Below, in pieces: positions 44,508 through 52,180 of a DNA stretch of 64,000 nt; within the stretch, counting starts at the first letter, position 1; every line of letters starts with the position of its first letter. The position numbers and the translations under genes are program-made. The DNA is from Oscillospiraceae bacterium (GTDB lineage: Bacteria; Bacillota; Clostridia; Oscillospirales; Oscillospiraceae): the NCBI GenBank assembly GCA_017550645.1, contig JAFZOI010000024.1, forward strand, positions 62,001 to 126,000, written 5' to 3'. A model generated the notes under the pieces. The model saw only the letters and a program-made list of their open reading frames with translations, did not search any database and had not been told where the DNA came from.

Positions 44508-44779
44508 ATTTTCTTTTTCAAAGCAAACGCCATCGCTCATTCATTCCGTCGCTCCTCCTCTCAAAATGCGACCCGCTCCGCTGGGCTCACATTTTGTTTT
44601 TTGTCCAAGTCCGTCAAGAACACTTGTGCCAAACAACAGGGCGTTCCTTTCATGGCGGCCCGTTATTTCATTCAAGCTACAGCGGACCCACGGCCTGATG
44701 TGGCATCCCCGAGCGGTTCCGGCGAATCCGGGAGCGAGTGGGGCCATCCCGCTGTCGGCTTGCCGAACGAAGTCGGCGA
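44508..44779. other. Non-coding segment between the tRNA-Pro repeats
   Basis: No gene with a binding site. It holds an imperfect hairpin AAAATGCGACCC...GGGCTCACATTTT (about 44563-44595) and CCCACGGCCTGAT also seen behind tRNA-Leu. The frames open on both strands here encode peptides of the GGIRTHG kind, which are antisense tRNA artefacts. Confidence 0.5.
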
Positions 44780-44844
44780 GCCGTGGGTTCGAATCCCGCC
44801 ACTCGGACCATCGTCGTCGCGGACTTCATATCGTTCGCGACGAC
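44780..44844 (+). repeat. Direct repeat copy 2 (orphan 3' half of tRNA-Pro)
   Basis: Exact 65-base copy of 44443-44507, including T-arm, acceptor 3' strand, CCA and terminator hairpin, followed by GTTTTTTAC. The upstream half of the tRNA is absent (preceded by CGAACGAAGTCGGCGA), so this is a tRNA remnant, not a working gene. Confidence 0.93.
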
Positions 44845-44893
44845 GTTTTTTACGCAAAAAGAACTCTCGGGCAGACGGGCCGGAGATAATGCA

Positions 44894-44998
44894 TCAGAAT
44901 TCGTCGTTTTCCCGGTTCAGGCGATTGACCTGCAGCAGGCACATGACAAAGACGCCGACGACGCCGCCCACCATCGCGCCGATGATGAAATAAAGCAT
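44894..44998 (-). CDS. 34-residue membrane peptide, DUF3789-like
   Basis: Too short for usual gene finders. Reads MLYFIIGAMVGGVVGVFVMCLLQVNRLNRENDEF: one membrane segment with Gly-Gly-x-x-Gly-Val-Phe and a Met-Cys near its end, then a charged tail, the pattern of the DUF3789 small proteins of Clostridia, which are often found on mobile elements. GGAAGGAG lies eight bases before the ATG at 44998 (an ATG two codons earlier is too close to it), and a promoter TTGAAA-17-TATTAC lies at 45019-45047. Function unknown. Confidence 0.68.
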   Translation of the reverse strand: MLYFIIGAMVGGVVGVFVMCLLQVNRLNRENDEF

Positions 44999-45018
44999 TT
45001 CCATCACTCCTTCCGAGA

Positions 45019-45047
45019 GTAATATTCCATGTTTTATCGCGTTTCAA
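45019..45047 (-). promoter_or_regulatory. Promoter of the DUF3789-like gene
   Basis: Minus strand TTGAAA (45047-45042) and TATTAC (45024-45019), 17-base spacer; divergent from the blaI-like promoter 14 bases away. Confidence 0.55.
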
Positions 45048-45060
45048 ACATAAGATGGGC

Positions 45061-45114
45061 TTGACATTTTGGTTTATCGGTTGTAAACTCAAATTGGTTT
45101 ACAGCCGATAAACC
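45061..45114 (+). promoter_or_regulatory. Promoter and palindromic operator of the BlaI/M56 operon
   Basis: TTGACA at 45061-45066 and TAAACT at 45084-45089 (17-base spacer). GGTTTATCGGTTGTAAAC (45071-45088) and GTTTACAGCCGATAAACC (45097-45114) are inverted repeats matching at 17 of 18 positions around an 8-base centre. The left arm covers the spacer and most of the -10, so a bound BlaI-type dimer would block transcription. Confidence 0.78.
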
Positions 45115-45136
45115 TTATTTCGGGAGGCATTCTGAT

Positions 45137-45502
45137 ATGAACGATATAAATCTCGGCGCGGTCGAGACCCGCTTTGCCGAGCTTATATGGGCAAACGCGC
45201 CCATCCGGAGCGGCGAGCTCGTCGCTCTCTGCCAGAAGGAGCTGGGCTGGAAGAAGCCCACGACCTATACCGTCCTGCGCAGGCTCTGCGAAAAGGGGCT
45301 TTTCGTCAACGACGGCGGGACGGTGCGCCCGCTGATGACGAGCGAGGAATTTCGCGCCGCTCGCGGCGAGCGCTTCGTCGAAGAGGCCTACGGCGGCTCG
45401 CTGCCTGCCTTTATCGCGGCCTTCACCTCGCGCCATCCTCTCTCGGACGAGGAGGCCGCCGAGCTCCAACGCATGATAGACGCCGCGAGGCGCAAGGGGT
45501 GA
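45137..45502 (+). CDS. BlaI/MecI/CopY-type transcriptional repressor
   Basis: 121 residues, family length. Winged helix NLGAVETRFAELIWANAPIRSGELVALCQKELGWKKPTTYTVLRRLCEKGLFVND (about 5-58) is followed by a dimerisation tail with FVEEAYGGSLPAFIAAFTSRHPLSDEEAAELQRMIDAA, the region cleaved in BlaI/MecI. GGGAGG precedes the ATG. Paired with the M56 peptidase gene 4 bases downstream; the peptidase would sense an outside signal and inactivate the repressor. Confidence 0.93.
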   Translation: MNDINLGAVETRFAELIWANAPIRSGELVALCQKELGWKKPTTYTVLRRLCEKGLFVNDGGTVRPLMTSEEFRAARGERFVEEAYGGSLPAFIAAFTSRHPLSDEEAAELQRMIDAARRKG

Positions 45503-45506
45503 CGGC

Positions 45507-48500
45507 ATGGAAAGCTTATTCGTAAAGCTCGTCGATCAGGGAGTCCCGGCGGGAAGGGCGTTCATACGGCTGCTCAACATGAGCGTATCGGCGGCGGTAC
45601 TGATAGTCGCCGTGGTGCTCCTGCGCCTTATCTTCCGCAAGGCTCCGAAGTGGACGCGCGCGATACTTTGGGCGATAGTCGCGCTGCGGCTCGTCTGCCC
45701 GGTCATGATCTCTTCGCCCGTCTCGGTCTACGGCCTCGTCGCCGACACGCCGGAGGCCGTCGAATACTTCCGCGAGGACGGCGGGACCGAAAAGCCGCTC
45801 GTCTCCTTCGACACTTTCGCTTATTCCGCCGTGCCGACGTATTCCGAGCCTGCGGACGTCGCCGATCCCGTGCCCGTCGAGGCGCCGCCTCGGCAGGTCC
45901 TTGAGCGCAAGACGCACAGCGTCTACCTCCCGACGGCGGTCGCCGTCTGGCTCGCGGGCGTCTGTGCGATGCTGCTCTACATGCTCGTCAGCTTTCTCAT
46001 ACTGCGGCTGAAGGTCAGGGCGTCCGTCGACGCGGGAAAAGGCGTCCGCGTATCGGACGGGGCCGCCTCGCCGTTCATTCTCGGCGTGTTCCGGCCGCGT
46101 ATCTACATGCCCTCCGGCATGAGCGAGACGCAGGCGGCGGCCGCCCTCGCGCACGAGCGCGAGCATATCAGGCGGGGCGACCATGTCTGGAAGCTGCTCG
46201 CCTTCCTTCTGCTTGCCGTGCACTGGTTCAATCCCTTCGTATGGCTGGCCTACGTGCTTTTCGGGCGCGACGTCGAGCTCATTTGCGACGAGCGCGTCGT
46301 TCGCAGCATGGACGCGGAGGGGCGCGCCGACTATTCGCAGGCGCTGCTCGACTGCAGCGCGAGGCGCACTCCCGTCGCGGCGTGTCCGCTCGCCTTCGGC
46401 GAGTCGGGCGTCAAGGCACGTATCAAATCCGTTCTGAACTACAAAAAGCCCGCTCTCTGGATCGTCATAGCCGTCATCGTCGTCTGCGCCGCCGTCGCAG
46501 TATGCTTTCTGACGAGCCCGGCGGAAAAGGCCTCTCCAAAAGGCGACCCCTTCGGCAAATATTACTGCGTTTCGGATATCGTTTACGAAGCGGGGATATA
46601 TGATTTTTCCTATACGACGGAGACCGCGCCGAAGTACGGCCTTACGGAGAGCGGAGAACTGCTCGTTCTGGAGGACAAAAACTCCGAAAAATGGCTGAAC
46701 GCGGGAGTGTTCGAGGAAGTCGAGCTGACCGAAGACAGCTTCGATCGATTTTTCAAGGGAATACGCGGCCCGGCCGCGAGCCTGCGCCGGGATAACGAGC
46801 GCGTGTGGCGTCTGATAGTATCCGATCTCCCGGACTCCGTATTCTATTATCTCCTCCTGCAAAAGAGCGGCGAAGTCTATCTCACGTACGGATATTGGGA
46901 CGCCTCGGAGAAGGACGAGCCAGATTCCGACGACACGAGCATCCGATGGGTGTTCGCGCTGGCCGAGGACGAAGGCTCGGCTTCGACCGACGAACCGAGC
47001 GGCACGGGGCGCGATCCATACTCCGATCTGGCGGCGCACCCCGAAGGCTACGTCGTCTCCTCGCGCGAGGAGATACGTCCGAACGACGAGACCGCCGAAG
47101 TGCTGTTAGGTGACTGGGAAACGCTGCCCGGGTCTCTGGACGAACTTGCCGGCCGCAGCAACGCCGCAGTCAAAGTCCGCCTGACGGCGAGAGCTGAGCG
47201 AGACCCCTCGATGGAGAAGTATGAATTTGCCTTGCTCGAAGATTACTTCGGCACTGCGAATGAGTCGATCGTTCTTTATTCGCGCAGATCTGACTTCTTT
47301 GAGCCGGGCGGCGTATACTATCTGTTTTTGACTTATCAGGATCTGGCTGTTTTTCCACACCGATTATACAGTCTTGCAAGCAGTGCTTTTGCCGTCAGGG
47401 AATACCGGCTCGAAGGCGGGACCGTCCTTGATTTCAGAGCCGACTTTTCTCTCGGCCTGACTGAGGATACCGACATGGACAAGACTCTGAGGGAACTCGC
47501 CGCCGCAATGACCGAAGCGGGTACGATCCCGACGTCTGATCGTAGGAGCATCGACGATATTCTCGAAGCTGCCGGGCTCGTCGAGATCGTGACGGTAACC
47601 AACCTTAGGCCGGATGCCGGAGGCCCGGGCGAATACTTTACCTTCGCCGACTTTGTTGTCGATGAGGTGCTTCACGGAAAAACGCTCATTGTTCCGGACG
47701 GCGCGCCCGCGATGGTGCCGATAGAGACGCAGGCGGGAGACCGTTTTGTGCTCGTCTTCGGTCCCGGCGCACAATCGCCGAAGCACACGGCCGACTACCG
47801 CATCTATGCCATTGATTCCGAGGAGGGTCAGGCCGTCCTCAAATACTTCGGTGCCGAGCTTACAATCCCGCTTCTGACCGTCACGGGCGCGAACGGCAGT
47901 TTCGCCGCCGGCGAAACGCCCTTATGGGAGCGGACGTGGATGGACGACGGCTGGCTCTACGCCGACGGGTGGCCGTGGTATTTCGACGTCGCAGAAAAGC
48001 CCGAAAAAGCGCCGACCGTCTATATGACGGACAAGATAGAACTAACCCTCGGCGGCGGCGTACGCATGAGCAACCTCGTCGTCTACAGCGAGGACTTCAT
48101 GCCGCTGCGCGAGGACTGGTACGGCGACACGGCGCTCAACTGGCTCGAGCCCGGCACTTACTACTGCTCGGTTCAGGTCGCAGGGCCGCGCGGGAAGTAC
48201 GTTCCCTCCGAGGACGCCTATGAGGAGAGCGTCAGTCAATGCTTCTTCCGGCTCGTCGTGACGGAGCAGGGCCCCGCTCCGGCGAAGCCGTCGGAGATAC
48301 GCAGCGTCACGCTCGCGCGCATGACCTTTTGGGATCATGAGGTCGTCATAAGCGATCCCGCCGTGCTCGCCCGCCTCGAAAGCCTGCTCGGCGGCGCGGA
48401 GGACCTCGGCTACGGCGCGGGATGCCCCTTCGGCTCCGTGCTCACGCTGACGCGCGCCGACGGCAGGGAATTCTCCCTCTGCCCCGCCGAGGATTCCTGC

Positions 48501-49607
48501 GGCGTCTTTTTCGCGGGCGGGGATTACTACAAATATCCCGGCGACAACGAGGAGTTTTGGGCTCTCGTGCAGGACTCCGAGCAGGGCGACCGCGGCGTTA
48601 TGGCGGCCTCGCAGATATTCAGGGAGCTTCCGTCGAACGTCGAAAACGCCGTTACCGGGACTGTCACGTGGCCGCTCAGCGCGCAGACGTACCGGGCGGG
48701 CTACGATCTGAAGCTTTCCGAAGATGAGATACGGGCACTGCTGAATATAGACGAAAGCTCGCCGGAGCGCGTTCTGAACGTCTCGGACCGCTATCTGCGG
48801 TTTTACCTTGACAACGTGTACTACGACGCGCTGACGAGCGCATTCCCCTATTCTCCTTTCGTTCTTGACAGCCCGGGCGAGCAGCGATCCGGACACAGCA
48901 AGGCCGATTATCCCCCGCGCGACCTCGCCTTCATGCCGATAAGCGAGGCGGCGGCGCAGGTGTATTCGACGCTTGCCGAGATGGGGATAACGGGCTTGGA
49001 GCTCGAGCAGGCCTGCGCGCTGGACGCGGAGACTCTGACGAGGGATTTGAAGGTCTACGCCGATCAGGCCGTCGAATACGGCAATTATAACTCCGTGAAC
49101 GACGACGGCCTGAAGCAGCTGCTCGACGTTAGCTTCGACGAGGGCAACGAGTGCTATTTCTTCTCCTTCCGGCTGAGGATAGGCGAGGACGCGGTCCTGA
49201 CCGCGCCGGCTTCGGATCAGGAGCTCGATTTCTCCGGCGCGATGGCTTACTGCCTCTACGGGCCCGCCGGAGGGACGGCGGAGCAGCCCGGCCTGATCGG
49301 TCTGATCATCCGCAATATGCCGACGGGGCTGAGCGAGCAGGGCGAACAGCCGGTCATCTACCCCGACAAGGCGGCGGATGCCGTCGTCCCGCTCTTGAAT
49401 GAAGGTCTGAGGGACGCCCGCTTCGTGGCTGCGGAATTCCGCTACTGCTACCATAAGCGCGACGGCAGGCCCGTCTCCGTCCTGCGCCCCACGTGGGTCT
49501 TCACGCTCACCTACCCGGTCGATTATCCGTCCGCTGAGTCGCAGATCACGATGATCCGCTACTACGCGGTCGACGCCGTCACGGGCGAAGTGCTGACCAG
49601 ATCGTAA
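45507..49607 (+). CDS. Very large BlaR1-like M56 membrane metallopeptidase
   Basis: 1366 residues against about 350-600 for most M56 proteins. Residues 1-315: N-terminal membrane segments (LNMSVSAAVLIVAVVLLRLIF, AILWAIVALRLVCPV, YLPTAVAVWLAGVCAMLLYMLVSFLIL), the zinc motif HEREH with HIRRGDHVWK at about 216, and the following hydrophobic helix FLLLAVHWFNPFVWLAYVLF with ELICDERV. Another membrane segment lies at about 317-337. The rest (about 340-1366) is outside the cell and holds several beta-rich parts; the first (YYCVSDIVYEAGIYDFSYT...) recurs in other clostridial M56 proteins; no penicillin-binding motif SxxK/KTG array is evident. Base composition is close to neighbours, slightly lower GC at 47200-47800. 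Signal sensed is unknown. Confidence 0.86.
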   Translation: MESLFVKLVDQGVPAGRAFIRLLNMSVSAAVLIVAVVLLRLIFRKAPKWTRAILWAIVALRLVCPVMISSPVSVYGLVADTPEAVEYFREDGGTEKPLVSFDTFAYSAVPTYSEPADVADPVPVEAPPRQVLERKTHSVYLPTAVAVWLAGVCAMLLYMLVSFLILRLKVRASVDAGKGVRVSDGAASPFILGVFRPRIYMPSGMSETQAAAALAHEREHIRRGDHVWKLLAFLLLAVHWFNPFVWLAYVLFGRDVELICDERVVRSMDAEGRADYSQALLDCSARRTPVAACPLAFGESGVKARIKSVLNYKKPALWIVIAVIVVCAAVAVCFLTSPAEKASPKGDPFGKYYCVSDIVYEAGIYDFSYTTETAPKYGLTESGELLVLEDKNSEKWLNAGVFEEVELTEDSFDRFFKGIRGPAASLRRDNERVWRLIVSDLPDSVFYYLLLQKSGEVYLTYGYWDASEKDEPDSDDTSIRWVFALAEDEGSASTDEPSGTGRDPYSDLAAHPEGYVVSSREEIRPNDETAEVLLGDWETLPGSLDELAGRSNAAVKVRLTARAERDPSMEKYEFALLEDYFGTANESIVLYSRRSDFFEPGGVYYLFLTYQDLAVFPHRLYSLASSAFAVREYRLEGGTVLDFRADFSLGLTEDTDMDKTLRELAAAMTEAGTIPTSDRRSIDDILEAAGLVEIVTVTNLRPDAGGPGEYFTFADFVVDEVLHGKTLIVPDGAPAMVPIETQAGDRFVLVFGPGAQSPKHTADYRIYAIDSEEGQAVLKYFGAELTIPLLTVTGANGSFAAGETPLWERTWMDDGWLYADGWPWYFDVAEKPEKAPTVYMTDKIELTLGGGVRMSNLVVYSEDFMPLREDWYGDTALNWLEPGTYYCSVQVAGPRGKYVPSEDAYEESVSQCFFRLVVTEQGPAPAKPSEIRSVTLARMTFWDHEVVISDPAVLARLESLLGGAEDLGYGAGCPFGSVLTLTRADGREFSLCPAEDSCGVFFAGGDYYKYPGDNEEFWALVQDSEQGDRGVMAASQIFRELPSNVENAVTGTVTWPLSAQTYRAGYDLKLSEDEIRALLNIDESSPERVLNVSDRYLRFYLDNVYYDALTSAFPYSPFVLDSPGEQRSGHSKADYPPRDLAFMPISEAAAQVYSTLAEMGITGLELEQACALDAETLTRDLKVYADQAVEYGNYNSVNDDGLKQLLDVSFDEGNECYFFSFRLRIGEDAVLTAPASDQELDFSGAMAYCLYGPAGGTAEQPGLIGLIIRNMPTGLSEQGEQPVIYPDKAADAVVPLLNEGLRDARFVAAEFRYCYHKRDGRPVSVLRPTWVFTLTYPVDYPSAESQITMIRYYAVDAVTGEVLTRS

Positions 49608-49626
49608 GCGCCGCGCAAATAACCGA

Positions 49627-49660
49627 AAAAAGCAGACCGGAAATCCGGTCTGCTTTTTGT
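49627..49660. terminator. Terminator between the M56 gene and the mgtC-like operon
   Basis: AAAAAAGCAGACCGGA and TCCGGTCTGCTTTTT stem with AA loop; convergent, directly preceding the stop of the 45-residue ORF. Confidence 0.9.
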
Positions 49661-49661
49661 C

Positions 49662-49799
49662 TTATTTTTTGAAGATGCCGCGGAGGCCCTTCGGCTTTTC
49701 ATTCGGCGCTTCCGCAGAAGCTTTCTCCTTTTTCTTTTTGCGTGTCTTGTCTTCGATGAGGGTATATCTATAAACCTTCTGCGTTTTCTTTTCGTTCAA
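49662..49799 (-). CDS. 45-residue basic protein, translationally coupled to mgtC-like gene
   Basis: Starts with TTG overlapping the stop of the MgtC-like gene (TTGA, 49796-49799) with GAGGAG eight bases upstream. The product (about one third Lys/Arg, few hydrophobics: NEKKTQKVYRYTLIEDKTR, KKKKEKASAEAPNEKP, GLRGIFKK) has no membrane segment. Ends just before the shared terminator, so it would be the last gene of the antiporter-mgtC operon. Family unknown; expression is inferred from position only. Confidence 0.5.
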   Translation of the reverse strand: MNEKKTQKVYRYTLIEDKTRKKKKEKASAEAPNEKPKGLRGIFKK

Positions 49800-50524
49800 C
49801 TCTGCATCTCCTCTATGTGATACACGTAATCGAGGGTCGAGAGCGCCTCGATTATCTCCTTGTGGGTCTTGTACTTCTTGAGCTCGCCGCTGCTGATGCT
49901 AATCGCGATCGAATAGACGCTCAGGCCGGAATTAGCGTACGCCGGGTTGAGCTCGATGTCGTCGATGGTGAGGCCGAGTTCGCGGATGGTCGTGACGAAG
50001 CTCTGCAGATAGGAGCTGCTCTTGAGCTCAAGGTGAATCTCGAAGTGGTTGGAGCGGTCCTTGAGGTATTTTTCGAGCGTCGGGAAGATGCTGAGGCAGG
50101 CTATGACCGCCACGAAGGATATGAGCGTCACGGTATAGTACCCCGCGCCGGAGGTCAGGCCGATTACGCCCGTCGCCCAGAGCGCGACCGAGGTCGTCAG
50201 GCCCTTTATCTGGTTGCGCGAGGAAAATAGCACGGAATTTTGCGCGATGACGGCGATGGCGATGACGGCCGCCGCCGAGAAGATGTGCACGCCGCCCGTC
50301 GACTCGCCCAGGAACAGCTCCAGCATCATCGCTATCGTCGAGGCGACGGCGACGAGGATGAACGTCCTCAGGCCGGCGGAATGGCGCTTCGTCGCGCGCT
50401 CGGAGCCGATAATGAGCCCGATGACGAGCGACAGGATTATCCTCAGGATCACCGACGCCCACGTGAGCTGCGCCGACCACTCCCCGAGGAGCCTTGCGAG
50501 CGGGTCTCTGATCTCAGTTAACAT
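49796..50524 (-). CDS. MgtC/SapB family membrane protein
   Basis: 242 residues. N-terminal MgtC domain with four or five membrane segments: RIILSLVIGLIIGSERATKRHSAGLRTFILVAVASTIAMMLEL and IAQNSVLFSSRNQIKGLTTSVALWATGVIGLTSGAGYYTVTLISFVAVI, the family core including ER..K.. and GLTTSVALW. The C-terminal 85 residues form a cytoplasmic ACT-like domain (NHFEIHLELKSSSYLQSFVTTIRELG...). AGGAG before the ATG. Four bases after the antiporter gene. Probably a Mg2+/ATPase-related homeostasis factor. Confidence 0.9.
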   Translation of the reverse strand: MLTEIRDPLARLLGEWSAQLTWASVILRIILSLVIGLIIGSERATKRHSAGLRTFILVAVASTIAMMLELFLGESTGGVHIFSAAAVIAIAVIAQNSVLFSSRNQIKGLTTSVALWATGVIGLTSGAGYYTVTLISFVAVIACLSIFPTLEKYLKDRSNHFEIHLELKSSSYLQSFVTTIRELGLTIDDIELNPAYANSGLSVYSIAISISSGELKKYKTHKEIIEALSTLDYVYHIEEMQS

Positions 50525-50528
50525 AATA

Positions 50529-51977
50529 TTATCTTCTCCTGTTCCTTGCGAATGCGCGAGGGCTGTTCATGGCCTCGTAGTGCTCCTGCGCGGCGTTCGT
50601 GAACGCCTGCTCGTTCTCGTCGATCTCGCGCTCCGGCATCTCCTCCTGAATGCGCCGTATGCGCTCGATGAGCATCTCGAGCTCGGACTTGGGCTCGCCG
50701 CCGGGCTTTTCCGGCTCGACGGGGACGAGCTCCTCTATATTCTCCGAATACGAGCCGGACAGGCGCAGCGCGAGCTTGCCGCACGCGGGGCCTATGAGCT
50801 CGTAGAGCACGCTGGAGGCGATGATTATCGTATGCAGGGCGCTGCCCATCTCGCCGCCGAGCGTCCTTGCGCCGAGCTCGGCGAGGCCGATCGCTATGCC
50901 GGCCGCCGGGATGAGGGCGAGGCCGAGATGGTTGCGTACCTTCGGGGGCTTCCCTGTTATGCTGCAGCCCGCGAAAGCGCCGAGGTACTTGCCCGCGATC
51001 CTGACGACGAAATAGAGTATGCCGACGAGAAGCAGCGGCGTCGCGCCTATGGCGCCGGAGGGGTTTAAGAGCGCGCCGAGGTCGAACGACGTCCCGGAGC
51101 GCACGAAAAAGAGCAGCAGTATCGGCGGGCTGAAGTAGTTGACCTGCTTAAATAGCTTGTCGTCCTCCGCGAGATTGCGGTACATCGTCCCCATGGCCAT
51201 GCAGCCGAGAAGCGGCGAGACGTCAAGCGCGGCGCATATCCCGCAAAACGCGAAAAGCAGCGCGATTACGATGATGAGGCGGTTGTCCGTAGTGCGCTTT
51301 TTATGTATGAGCGCCTTCATGAGAAGGCCGAAGACTCCGCCGAGGACGAGCATGCCGAGCGTCTTTACTATGGGCATGACGATACTGCCTGCGTTCGGCG
51401 CGCCGCCGGAGAGCGAGGCGAGCGCGACGGAGATGGCCGCCGAGTAGAGCAGCAGCCCGAGCACGTTGTCGAGCGCGACGACCTGCAGCAGCGTATCGAC
51501 GAAGTCGCCCTTCGAGCCGGTCTGTCGTATGGTCATGACCGTCGAGGCCGGCGCCGTCGCCGCGGCGAGCGCCGCGAGGACCACGCTGAAGACGAAGCTC
51601 AGCCGCAGGACGAAATAGAGCACGCAGAAGACGATAACGGAGGCCGCCAGCGCCTCGAGCAGCGTTATAACGACGACCTTAGGGCCGTTCTTTTTCAGCG
51701 AATCGAGCCGCAGATACTCGCCCGTGCTGAACGCGATGAAGGCGAGCGCGATGTCCGAGAGAAACTGCGTTCCCTGCCGGACCGTCTCCGGGACGAGGTC
51801 GAGACAGAAAGGGCCGATGATGATGCCGGCGACGACGTAGGCCGTCACGTTCGGCAATCGCAGCAGCTTCGTTATGCGCGTCATGAGAAAGCCCGCGATG
51901 AGCATAATGGCGACGGAGATGATGATGGGGATCGGTCCGCTCGCCGGGAGCACGCTTGCGTAGAGCCCGCGGAGCAT
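50529..51977 (-). CDS. Kef-type cation:proton antiporter (CPA2 family)
   Basis: 482 residues with about twelve membrane segments: LPNVTAYVVAGIIIGPFCLDLVPE (family start), DIALAFIAFSTGEYLRLDSL (TM3-4 region with FSTGEYL in place of FLLGLEL), ATAPASTVMTIRQTGSKGDFVDTLLQVVALDNVLGLLLYS (the ion-binding ATAP and DN motif), and VRSGTSFDLGALL. A cytoplasmic tail of about 80 residues is charged and helical without a TrkA-N domain. GGAGG precedes the ATG. Expected to exchange Na+ or K+ for protons. Confidence 0.92.
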   Translation of the reverse strand: MLRGLYASVLPASGPIPIIISVAIMLIAGFLMTRITKLLRLPNVTAYVVAGIIIGPFCLDLVPETVRQGTQFLSDIALAFIAFSTGEYLRLDSLKKNGPKVVVITLLEALAASVIVFCVLYFVLRLSFVFSVVLAALAAATAPASTVMTIRQTGSKGDFVDTLLQVVALDNVLGLLLYSAAISVALASLSGGAPNAGSIVMPIVKTLGMLVLGGVFGLLMKALIHKKRTTDNRLIIVIALLFAFCGICAALDVSPLLGCMAMGTMYRNLAEDDKLFKQVNYFSPPILLLFFVRSGTSFDLGALLNPSGAIGATPLLLVGILYFVVRIAGKYLGAFAGCSITGKPPKVRNHLGLALIPAAGIAIGLAELGARTLGGEMGSALHTIIIASSVLYELIGPACGKLALRLSGSYSENIEELVPVEPEKPGGEPKSELEMLIERIRRIQEEMPEREIDENEQAFTNAAQEHYEAMNSPRAFARNRRR

Positions 51978-52035
51978 CGAGACCGCCTCCTTTCCCGCCG
52001 CCCGCGATGCGGGCCCGGCTCTTTAATGATTTACT

Positions 52036-52064
52036 ATAATATCACCCAAGCTCGCCGCATGCAA
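52036..52064 (-). promoter_or_regulatory. Promoter of the antiporter operon
   Basis: Minus strand TTGCAT (52064-52059) and TATTAT (52041-52036), 17-base spacer. Confidence 0.65.
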
Positions 52065-52107
52065 CCTCTTTTTTTACAGATAGGAGAGGCTTTCGGAGCC
52101 AAAAAGC

Positions 52108-52137
52108 TTGCGGACGGCTCCGCGAGGGGTGTAAAAT
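52108..52137 (+). promoter_or_regulatory. Promoter of the DUF362 gene
   Basis: TTGCGG and TAAAAT with 18-base spacer, 44 bases before the proposed start. Confidence 0.55.
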
Positions 52138-52180
52138 ACGAAATATGTTCAGTCAGAAGTCAGTTAAGGAGTGATCGTCC

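Noticed and set aside
44541..44857. Minus-strand ORFs encoding GGIRTHGSPTSFGKP-type peptides
   Set aside because: These are the antisense of tRNA-Pro T-arm and acceptor sequence plus flanks, a familiar annotation artefact; no ribosome binding site.
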